Made by a program: the position numbers and the translations under genes. A stretch of DNA of 64,000 nucleotides from NCBI GenBank assembly GCA_963924555.1, contig OZ004583.1:9128582-9192581 (forward strand). The letters run 5' to 3'. The stretch comes from Crambe crambe. Taxonomy: Eukaryota > Porifera > Demospongiae > Poecilosclerida > Crambeidae. This document shows, in pieces, positions 29,212 through 38,624 of the stretch (position 1 is the stretch's first letter; every line of letters starts with the position of its first letter). The notes beneath the pieces were generated by a model. It had not been told where the DNA came from. It made no database searches and saw only the letters and a list, made by a program, of their open reading frames with translations.

Positions 29212-30350
29212 TCAATAAATCAGAATCTCGTTGCCAGTACTAATGTATATATAACCATCTGCATCCACTTCCAGTCCAATGGGATATTCTTTAGGGAAAG
29301 GTGTATGATTACTAGGCTCTATCTGCAGGCGGTGAATTTCTTCTCCATTCCTGTTGAATACCACCAAACAATGGCCTATCATGTCAGTGATGTAGAAATT
29401 CTCATTGACTATCCTCATCGATACAGGATAAATTATTTTATTCAGTGGTATGCTACGAGTGTACTCATGCTCAGCATTGAATATCGTTATTGCCTTACTC
29501 CCCTCGTTAATAATATATATATTACCGTTATCATCGAAATCTAAATCTTCAGGATGATTCACATCCTTGTGTGTTAAGGTCTTCATACTCTCAGGATTGG
29601 AATCCAGCTCTGGTGTCAGGACTTTGACCCTATTATTACCAGTGTCGCAGACATACACTTTCTTCTTATGGTAGCGAATTCCATTAGGATCGTAAAATAA
29701 CTCACGAAAAATATCACCGATGATCCTCTTCACTTGCCTTCCGTTGAAATATTTCTCAACTTTATGATGACTTGTAACATAGATATTTCCGTCTTTATCA
29801 CAGGTTATACCTCGCCGGCAATATTCAGTACCATCACCTTCATCAATGAATGAGATAGTACTCTCCAGACGGGCACTTTTACTATCAGGATTCAACTGAA
29901 AAATACTGCATTTTGATGCCCTTGGGAGGTTAGTGGTGCAGTACAATCTTCCATTGTCTTTATCAATGGCTAATCTCCAACTTGTTTGATTGGTGATCTT
30001 GGCAACCGGCTCTTCAATATGGCACGGTGATGGCTGAACTAGAACTTCAAGCCTCGATACTTCCACATCACCAATCTTTGTGACTAGACTTTGCCTGCCT
30101 CGAGGTGGATAGCAGGGGAAAGTGAAGGCCATCCTACTTGGTCTACCGAAAAGATCCAGTGATGAGCCATCTCTCAACTGCACAGGCACAGTGGGGGGGA
30201 CAGTGGTGAGGACTTTTATGTCCCGAGGAAGATTAAGAGTGATCGAGAATTGCTCAGAAGTACGGACATTGTTAACTTCTGTCAGACCAAGGGGGGTCTA
30301 GTGACTTCTTCTTCACTTTCATCAGGTATTGGATTTTTTTCAGCCATCAT
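29212..30350 (-). pseudogene. Filamin + NHL gene 4 with a single-base frameshift near the 5' end
   Basis: The 5' frame starts at ATG 30350 (MMAEKNPIPDESEEEVTRPP) and stops after about 21 codons. The homologous frame resumes immediately (LGLTEVNNVRTSEQFSITL) and runs to the stop at 29212. The break is a run of six C (minus strand) at about 30289-30294; one more C would keep the frame. The rest is intact: filamin-like RMAFTFPCYPPRGRQSLVTK, then NHL blades (RRGITCDKDGNIYVTSHHK, NGIRYHKKKVYVCDTGNNR, HPEDLDFDDNGNIYIINEGS). It could be a recent pseudogene, a homopolymer sequencing error, or use a later start; the long intact remainder favours error or very recent loss. Confidence 0.75.
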
Positions 30351-30400
30351 GAGTTAGCTATAATAGCAGGTTTAAAATGCATGCATATACTGGCTCATTT

Positions 30401-30546
30401 CCTGCACATTATCTGACACTCTATCAATCTAGGGCACCCACAACCACGATTTATAGTATATTTCTGTACTTTTCCTGCACATCATCTGACACTCTATCAA
30501 TCTAGGGTACCCACAAGCACCATTTAAAGTATATTTCTGTACTTTT
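30401..30546. repeat. Two-copy tandem duplication, period 73 bp
   Basis: The unit starts CCTGCACATNATCTGACACT and recurs at 30401 and 30474 with few differences. It lies between NHL genes 3 and 4. Confidence 0.9.
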
Positions 30547-30656
30547 GTATAAACTATATAATTATCTTATCAGTGTAATTAATATGCAGAGGTTACCGCG
30601 TACATTAATGACATGTAAGTGAATATAGGGCTGTGATTGTCTTATTATAGCCTTGC

Positions 30657-31913
30657 CTATGAGCTGGGTACAGATTGATAAATTGCAATCTCGTTGCCAT
30701 TACTGACATAGATACGGCCTTCTGAGTCGACTTCCAATCCAACTGGATACTGATCACAACAAGCAGAGTCTTGGTGGTTGACACAAATATGGCAGGTTTT
30801 CTGGCCTGGAGTGTACACCACTAAGCAGTGGTTAATAATATCGGTGACATAGAAGCGATTATCAATGAGTCGCATTGCTCCAGCATATTCCATCTCGTCC
30901 AGCTTGATCTTGCAGTTGTATTCACCATTAGCATGAAATACCACAATTGAACTGTCCTTCAGGTCACATCCACTATCAAGCACATATATAGAACCATTGC
31001 GATCAAAGTCCAAATCTTCAGGATGCTCAAGGTACATTTTGCCGATAGTCAGAGAATGGACGAGATCCAGCGTTAGAACTTGAACCCGATGGTGTCCAGA
31101 ATCACACACGTAAAGATTTTTATCGAAATATCGAATGCCATTGGGATCATTGAAGGGTCCTTTGATATTTGTGCCTCCAAGCCACTTCAATAGCTTGCCT
31201 TCAGTGTTATACTTTAGGACAATATGACTCCCAGTAACATATATCATTCCATCATCATCAATAGCGATCCCTCTAACATTATTGAAAATGACTTTTTTGA
31301 TACTAGCTTCTTCCGCTACAGTTCGCTTCAAATGGTACTCCTGTATCACTTTCTTTGTAGTGAGTTCCACAATGCTTAGCATGTTGTCTGTATTGCCAGT
31401 AGAATAAACCTTATCTCCAGACTTGACTAGTCTCCAAGTAGAAAACTTCTCCAGTGATCTATCAGGTGATATGCAGTCGATCAGCTCACATGGAGAGGGA
31501 ACAATCATCTCTTCCTGGCTATGAACTTCTTCACCATCAATTTTGATCACCAAATCTTGTTTGCCTAGTTTTCGAGGGATGCAACGAAAGGTGTAAGTCA
31601 CCATGCAGAGATCCAACGATGTCGAATCAGATTCATCATCTTTTGACTTCAACTGTGCAGTCACAGACGAAGGACTGGGCAAGGTTTCTCCACTCTGAAG
31701 AATATTGACAGTAAGAGTTGGGGCTTTGCTGGAACAGGGAGAGTTGGTTTCACATGGAGATGCTTCACTTTGGGAGATATTGACAGCAACAGTGGCTCTC
31801 ATGTGAGAAGTGAGATGTCGAAATTCATCAACCAGCTCTGGAGCACAAGGCCCTTGATTGATACTGTTATTCACCACTTTAGTCAGTACCTGTGTATTCA
31901 TTTTCTCAGCCAT
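30657..31913 (-). CDS. Filamin-like domain + NHL-repeat protein (NHL gene 3), intronless
   Basis: Encodes 418 aa from ATG 31913; the frame extends upstream only to a TTG at 31925, which is not a plausible start. An N-terminal extension of about 80 residues includes RATVAVNISQ and TLTVNILQSG, a motif shared with the paralogues. A filamin-like segment follows (VTAQLKSKDD, VTYTFRCIPR, DLVIKIDGEEV). Then NHL blades: RGIAIDDDGMIYVTGSHIV, DPNGIRYFDKNLYVCDSGHHR, HPEDLDFDRNGSIYVLDSG, YVTDIINHCLVVY and YPVGLEVDSEGRIYVSNGNE. Closest to the gene at 32220-33392. Cytoplasmic location is expected: no signal peptide or membrane segment. Confidence 0.9.
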   Translation of the reverse strand: MAEKMNTQVLTKVVNNSINQGPCAPELVDEFRHLTSHMRATVAVNISQSEASPCETNSPCSSKAPTLTVNILQSGETLPSPSSVTAQLKSKDDESDSTSLDLCMVTYTFRCIPRKLGKQDLVIKIDGEEVHSQEEMIVPSPCELIDCISPDRSLEKFSTWRLVKSGDKVYSTGNTDNMLSIVELTTKKVIQEYHLKRTVAEEASIKKVIFNNVRGIAIDDDGMIYVTGSHIVLKYNTEGKLLKWLGGTNIKGPFNDPNGIRYFDKNLYVCDSGHHRVQVLTLDLVHSLTIGKMYLEHPEDLDFDRNGSIYVLDSGCDLKDSSIVVFHANGEYNCKIKLDEMEYAGAMRLIDNRFYVTDIINHCLVVYTPGQKTCHICVNHQDSACCDQYPVGLEVDSEGRIYVSNGNEIAIYQSVPSS

Positions 31914-32219
31914 AGCAAACAGCAATCAATAATATTATAGCAATCGATTTCTCCACAACAATTTTTTTTGATGAGTCAGCCACAATTGAAAAATACATGT
32001 GTATTCCTCACACCTGACAGTCACATGAAGCATGATTACATTTCTGGCATGAAACCAAGACCTATCAATGACCACCACTATACAACCACAACAATTACTA
32101 ATATACTGTATATGAATATATCAATGAGAAGAGCAGCCATGCAATGGTGACATATCAGCAGACATAACTAATCACTAACAATGTATGTATATGGTATAGC
32201 ATTAGCCTGCATGCCTAAG

Positions 32220-33392
32220 CTATTGCTGGAAAGCCTGATAAACTAGTATCTTATTGCCATTGCTAACGTAGAGTTGATTTCCTGAATAAACATGAAGTCC
32301 AACTGGATGCTGTCCACAACATGCATCTTCTTGTTCCTCGAAGCAAAACTGGTAGACTTTTTCCTCTGAAGTTTTGCTGTAAATCACTAAACGGTGGCCG
32401 ATAATATCAGTAACATAGAAGTAGTCGTGGAGTATTCGCATTGATGCGGCATACTGGATTCCATTCAACTTAATATCACGAATATGAGCATAATTAGCAT
32501 TGAATACCACAATTGAACATGCTTTACTATCAAGGACATAATAAGAACCTTTATCATCAAAGTCTAGATCTTCTGGATGCCTCAATTCCCCCTTGCCTAT
32601 ATCATGAGTGGGGGAAAGATCAAGTGCTAGAATTCGAATGCGACCATTTCCAGAATCACATACGTAAATGTTTCCATCAAAATAACGAATGCCATTAGGA
32701 TCATTAAATTCCCCATGAATATTATAATTTCCAAGATGTACTTCCAGTTCTCCTTCGATGTTATACTTCAGGACAACATGACTCCCAGTGACATAAATCT
32801 TTCCGTCAGGATCGATAGCAATGCCTCTAACATTAAAGAAAAAGTCTTTTTTGGAACTCCTTTTCAAATCTCTTTCCTGCACTAATTTTTTTGTTTGGCA
32901 GTCCACAATACTTAGTGTATTATCTGTATTGCCAGTGGAATAAATCTTATCTCCTGACCTAACCATTCTCCATGTAGAAAAGACCCCAGATGTCTTCTCA
33001 GGTGATATTGTGTTGATCTGCTTACACGGAGGGGGTCTTTCATGGCTGTTGAACTCTTTATCATCAATTTCAATCTTGAAGTCACGTTTCTCCAATTGCT
33101 GGGTGGTACAAGAGAAAGTGTAAGTCACCTTGCAAAGACTCAGTGAAGAACCATTGGATTTCAATACTACATGATTGGGAAGAATTACTTCGTTCCAAGG
33201 AATATCCAGAGTTAAAGCAGCTTTACCAGTAGAAGATGCATCACCAGCTCCACCTTGAGCGATATTCACAGCAATGGTGGCTCTATCAACAAGATTCAAA
33301 GGCTCTTTCAAAAATATCTTGTTATCCTTGGCCACCTCTTCATTCAATTTTGCGATATTCTTGTCAATCTTATTGAATTTCTCAACAGCCAT
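32220..33392 (-). CDS. Filamin-like domain + NHL-repeat protein (NHL gene 2), intronless
   Basis: Encodes 390 aa from ATG 33392. The N-terminus (FNKIDKNIAKLNEEVAKDNK) may form a short helix; RATIAVNIAQ and ALTLDIPWNE follow. The filamin-like strand pattern KVTYTFSCTTQQLEKRDFKI precedes six NHL blades (RGIAIDPDGKIYVTGSHVV, NGIRYFDGNIYVCDSGNGR, HPEDLDFDDKGSYYVLDS, YVTDIIGHRLVIY, HPVGLHVYSGNQLYVSNGNK). It is very like NHL gene 3, sharing TWRMVRSGDKIYSTGNTDN-type wording, so the pair is a recent duplication. Confidence 0.9.
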   Translation of the reverse strand: MAVEKFNKIDKNIAKLNEEVAKDNKIFLKEPLNLVDRATIAVNIAQGGAGDASSTGKAALTLDIPWNEVILPNHVVLKSNGSSLSLCKVTYTFSCTTQQLEKRDFKIEIDDKEFNSHERPPPCKQINTISPEKTSGVFSTWRMVRSGDKIYSTGNTDNTLSIVDCQTKKLVQERDLKRSSKKDFFFNVRGIAIDPDGKIYVTGSHVVLKYNIEGELEVHLGNYNIHGEFNDPNGIRYFDGNIYVCDSGNGRIRILALDLSPTHDIGKGELRHPEDLDFDDKGSYYVLDSKACSIVVFNANYAHIRDIKLNGIQYAASMRILHDYFYVTDIIGHRLVIYSKTSEEKVYQFCFEEQEDACCGQHPVGLHVYSGNQLYVSNGNKILVYQAFQQ

Positions 33393-33617
33393 AGCTAGCT
33401 AACTAACCAGAGCAGTATAGCTCAGAAATAGCCAATACTTCATTATATAAATTCTGATGAGTCAGTATTTGTATACACAACAGTTCAACTACACTGAATG
33501 AAAGTGTAAGTTTCCTGACTCTGCATGGGTCACACCCAATACCATAGGGAACTCAATAGCACAAGGCCAAAGTGCAGTTAATTAACTTACCAAGCACATA
33601 CCACAGATATGTATGTG

Positions 33618-33895
33618 ACAATTGCAGTTGGTTTTCAGAACCCAAAGCAACTACAATAAACTTTCCCTAATACCTTATGAGTGCCAAGTGCAAAAGACAT
33701 AATTAACTACCAACTATAGACATCATATCTTAGCTACCCACTTCATATATCCAATGACAGTTGCAGTTGGTTTTCAGAACCCAAAGCAACTACAATAAAC
33801 TTTCCCTAATACCTTATGAGTGCCAAGTGCAAAAGACATAATTAACTACCAACTATAGACATCATATCTTAGCTACCCACTTCATATATCCAATG
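33618..33895. repeat. Two-copy tandem duplication, period 139 bp
   Basis: The unit beginning GACAATTGCAGTTGGTTTTC recurs 139 bp later, nearly identical across its length (33622 and 33761 are equivalent positions). It lies between NHL genes 1 and 2. Confidence 0.95.
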
Positions 33896-34012
33896 ATCAT
33901 AAAAGATCCACATGACACATAATATTATGAACTCAAAATTTAATGAAAATGTTGAAATTCCACAGAAAATACACAAAAAATTAAATGATACGAACATGTG
34001 ATGGAGGCTGCA

Positions 34013-35068
34013 TCAGAAAACTTGTATTTCTTTGCCATCAATGTTACTGACATACACATAACCATCAGAGTCGACAGCAAGTCCAACAGGGCGCTGAGAA
34101 ACGCTAGACTCTGAACTCTCGAAACCATCAGTCCCTTCCTCCTCGAGTGAACGTATCGAAATCTTGTGGAGGAATTCACCATTTGGACTAACTACAACTA
34201 TATGAGACTTCCCCAAATCGGACACGTAAAAGTTCCCAGCAAAGATACGAATAGAGACCGGGAAATCAATTTCTTCTTCTGGTAACTCGATGCTTTGCAC
34301 ATGGTTGTTATCTTGATCGAATGTAATAACCGATTTGTTTCCACTATCAATAACATACATATTCCCTTTTTTGTCGAAATCGAGATCTTCTGGGTGTTGC
34401 AGGTAAGATCCGTTATCAATGCTGTTGATATATTCAAGATCATTGGATAAAACTTGTATTCTTTTATTGCGTGAATCGCAAACATACACACGGTCGTTCA
34501 TCCAACATACTCCATTGGGATCATTGAACTGGTAGCACTCTGATCCAGGCTCTTTCCATCCTAAAGACGCTACTAATTCATCATCTTCATTATATTTCTG
34601 TACCTTGTGATCTCCAGACACAAAGATATTACCAGAGTCATCGACAGCAATCCCTCTGATGTTCCATATATGATCGCATTGCACCGTCTTTAACAACCTT
34701 TTGTCGTCATTGAATGGTTGTAGCACACTGTACGAGCTACCACTCCCCTGGCCTGCATTATTGGTACAATATACTCTCTCATTTTTCTTATCAAAAGCAA
34801 GTCTCCAGGCTTCACTCAATCCACTCAACGTTCGAGAGGGAATCGGCTCTTTAATGAGGAACGGCGGGTGATACACAAAGATTTCGTGAGCTAGGATTTC
34901 TTTCTCGCCAATCTTGACAATGAGCTGTTGACGTCCTCTTTGCATGAGGGGAGACTTGTCTGATGGACCAGAATATATCACATAGTCCTCCAAGCACTTC
35001 AAGTCACTCTCTATCTTCTCAGGCTTTTTATTGAAAGAGTCTATGAATCTTTTAAAGGCCTTCATCAT
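34013..35068 (-). CDS. NHL-repeat protein (NHL gene 1), shortened N-terminus, intronless
   Basis: Encodes 351 aa from ATG 35068. The N-terminal part is shorter than in the paralogues: a basic helix MMKAFKRFIDSFNKKPEKIE followed by only the last filamin-like strands (QQLIVKIGEKEILAHEIFVY). The NHL propeller is complete (RGIAVDDSGNIFVSGDHKV, DPNGVCWMNDRVYVCDSRNKR, HPEDLDFDKKGNMYVIDSGNK, RPVGLAVDSDGYVYVSNIDGK). It is the most diverged of the five. It is first in transcriptional order, about 790 bp inside the host intron. Confidence 0.88.
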   Translation of the reverse strand: MMKAFKRFIDSFNKKPEKIESDLKCLEDYVIYSGPSDKSPLMQRGRQQLIVKIGEKEILAHEIFVYHPPFLIKEPIPSRTLSGLSEAWRLAFDKKNERVYCTNNAGQGSGSSYSVLQPFNDDKRLLKTVQCDHIWNIRGIAVDDSGNIFVSGDHKVQKYNEDDELVASLGWKEPGSECYQFNDPNGVCWMNDRVYVCDSRNKRIQVLSNDLEYINSIDNGSYLQHPEDLDFDKKGNMYVIDSGNKSVITFDQDNNHVQSIELPEEEIDFPVSIRIFAGNFYVSDLGKSHIVVVSPNGEFLHKISIRSLEEEGTDGFESSESSVSQRPVGLAVDSDGYVYVSNIDGKEIQVF

Positions 35069-35854
35069 TCTCTCTAAAGAGTCTACAGAAACAGGACTAC
35101 CTAGTTAGTTAGCAACAGCTCAATGCCAGCAATATGGTGTTGCATGTGATGTGGCTGATAGGTTGATAAATACCATATGGCATGTGGCAGACAGTTAGAG
35201 ATATCCTGATTCCCACATGTCCCTCACATGCCTTTATTATCATTATGCAATATACAATGTATATCTAGATCAAAGGACAACACTTGTATGGTGACAGCTA
35301 CCATTGAATCGCCACATAAACCACTTCCTAATAACATTCACAACCAATGCTAAGCACATTCACAGCATTTTAAACTGTATACATGACACTGAATATCTGT
35401 CCAACATATGCAATTGTAAGCATCACATAGGTGCAGGCACTGATAGTGGAAGCTCCAGTATAGCTAATATCATCTTGTCTGCGTGTTTTTAAGTATTGCT
35501 TACATTTACCCAGCATGCATCAATGCATGTCCAAACATCACGATTTCAGATGAAGTGTCAATTTTTTGTTTATAATCTCCATACATCCATACAAGTGACG
35601 TCAAGCCACAAATATTTACCATTACTCTTAAATTTGAAATTGACCAATATGGAACACAAACATCTTTCATCTTGACCACAAGAAGCTACTTTCAAAGAGG
35701 GATTCATTGACCTGAATATGTACAAGTTCAAATTTTATGCATATCGTCTCATTAGAAAGACGTATATGAGCAATTTTGCAGAAGGGGCCTGCATCCTTCA
35801 TTAGTACTATACCCTTCCCATCTAGCTAACTTTTTTTTTCTATATACACCATAC

Positions 35855-38576
35855 CTCTCTCTTGACAATTGAAGAGGGTGACTTTGAAACAGTGCCATGG
35901 GTTGATAACTGGTCCTGACCTGAACCAGCTGAGCCATATGGTCTGCGACTCTCTATAAAGCTTCTTTTGTGACTATGAGATTCATACAGGGCAGGAATAA
36001 GTCATTTTTTTGTGGGGTAACTTTATTATTGCTAATCTAGTCCATGAAACTTTACCCACCAAATGTGTTATGCCTGTTACTGACCTGATATTGTGATCAG
36101 TGTGGAGTGGAGAGGAAGGGGTCAACTCCAGCTCACTGTCTTGAAGCACATCTTCTAACAGTAGTGAGAGACCTATGAACTCGCCGTGAGCTAACTTCTG
36201 CACCTCTTTCCCCAAGCAAGCCAAAGAGGTATAGATGAAGTACCCAGTGTCAATGGGGTGCTCCAGGACCGTGGGGAACAAACCCTGACGGGAGAAAAAG
36301 GTCCTCCATGGGGTGATGTGGCAGGCTTTTGATTGGAGGGTGTTGAGTGGGCGTGGCAGGTAGGAGTAGCAGGGGTAGTGGACGTTGGAAGGGTGAGTGA
36401 AGGATAAAGGGTTGAGGGAGAGGTGGGAAAGTTGCAGTATAGAAGGAATGGACACAGATTCCAAAATCTGTGCATAGAGCATTAATTAAAGCAGGAGTTT
36501 AATACTACCTGTAGTACCATAAGGCAGAAGTTTGATACTAAAAGTACTATAAGGCAAGACTTTTTGTGGGTAGTGATATTGAATAATGGACACATTTGGG
36601 ACCCAGCTTTTGTCCTTTGTAGAGAAGTTGTCCTCTTTTGGAGGTTATTTTGTATAGAGTGTATATACAAAGGTACTTTTAGATTGTCCTTTGTTGAGAG
36701 GTTTGTCCTCTTTCAGAGTGTACTGAAATTACCATAAGGGTATGCTAACACATTGACTCAATCTGTGATTGACCTGTAGTTGCTGTGTATTGTCAGTTGA
36801 GAGGAGCATTCCTTTGAGGAGGTGCCTGATGGTGATATCGTGCTTGTAGAACATCAGCTGGCAGCGATGGTTCAAATAATCCCCCACCTAGACAGCACAG
36901 CACAGCAGTCATAAGTATGAAATACTACTAACTGCAATATATTGTATTATGAGATAAGGTATATGCTCTATTTGAAATATGTAGTGTATAGGATGAAACT
37001 CGAATGCTTACTTCTTTCGGATCACTGGGATTTTTTAGACGACTAATCTCTGACTGCAGATGCAATAACTCAGAGCCTACGAAGAAAGAAAATGTGCATT
37101 ATAAAAATCGGGCTAGCCATGTGGCAGGATCATTCTTCCTTAGTCTCATCTATAATATGTATCAACAGACTGAGACAAGAGGGAGTATTGATCAAGCCAG
37201 TGTAAGCTCACACTTACCAACGCCTTCTGTTCCTCCCCATGCTCCTTTCAATCCCTCACCAGTACTGAGTGGGTCATGTGACTTCTCTGGACCTGAGCCC
37301 AGCTGAACATATGCACACATGTATTGCAGAAGCCGATCGAGACTGGCAGCCAAACGCTGAAAGAAGTAGACTGTAATGATGACTCTAATGTCATAGTGAT
37401 GGATTCTAATGTCATGGTGATGGATCCTAATGTCATGGTAATGGACTTTAATGTCATGGTGATGACTCTACTGTCATGGTGATGGACTGATGCTCATAGA
37501 TTAAAGTTAATAGTAAGGATAGTAAGGGTGTTTTCTGCAGGTGATTAATGAGGAAAACCCTTTAATTAATATTGTGTTCTCACCAGGACCAAGGTCATGT
37601 TATAACATCTCTCTTGGACAGGTAATTCTTCAAACATTCCCAGCACCTATATTTAAGTACACACATTATTTTACCAGAATGGCCTCAATTATATTATAAC
37701 CACCCATTTAATCATTATAATAGACTTAATTCCTAACAGCAAAGCACCTGATATTTCCAGCATTATACTTTTAAGTACAGTACCTCAGTGAAGTGTGGAA
37801 TATACCACAAGTTCATCAGGGTTTTCCCATCCAAGGTGACCAATTGATGAGGACGTCCCCGATGGAGCCGTGAGTCTCGTCGTGTTGGTCTACCCACACC
37901 TCCTCCATTGGATGTGGTCTCGGCGTTCAACAATGTCTGGGGAAAGACCGTATCATAATCCAGGGGTTCACCCAGTGTGAAGAAGGCCTGTCTGGTTGCT
38001 GGGAATTTCTCCAGTAGGCGGATGATATTGGTATAGCATCTGATGGTCTGATGACGAAGGGAATAAATGGAAATGACTAAGCTGAAGTTGGAGCAAAACT
38101 CAGAGATGAGTCCACACTTGACTATGTCTTGCTCTTTCTTGCTTCCAACATTATTTGAAGGCTGACGAGAGAATTGGGTGAGCATGTAGTCTCGCACTGG
38201 GACCTAATATTATCACAAACATTTGAGATCAGCCACTTTTCAAAAATAGAACCACTTGAGAATGGTACAATTTTTGAGACCAATGACACTCAAATGTGCA
38301 TTCAGTATGATGCTTAGACTCCCTTTTTCTTAGATCCTATGACATCGAATTGTCCCAAAACTTGTCTTCCCCAAGGATGCATCTCACATATCTGACCTTC
38401 TCCTGCTGAAGTGAGATAATGCTGCTGCGCAGTTCCTTAAAGTAGTTGGGGCTGATAGAACCTCTACGGCCGATAGGAGATATGCTGATAGCAGGAGTGT
38501 CCCCTGCTCCAGCACCAGCAGCATGGTCAGATCGAGGCCTGCAAAGAGTGAGAAGAAAATGTGAAGACTAAGACTA

Positions 38577-38624
<48 letters not shown>

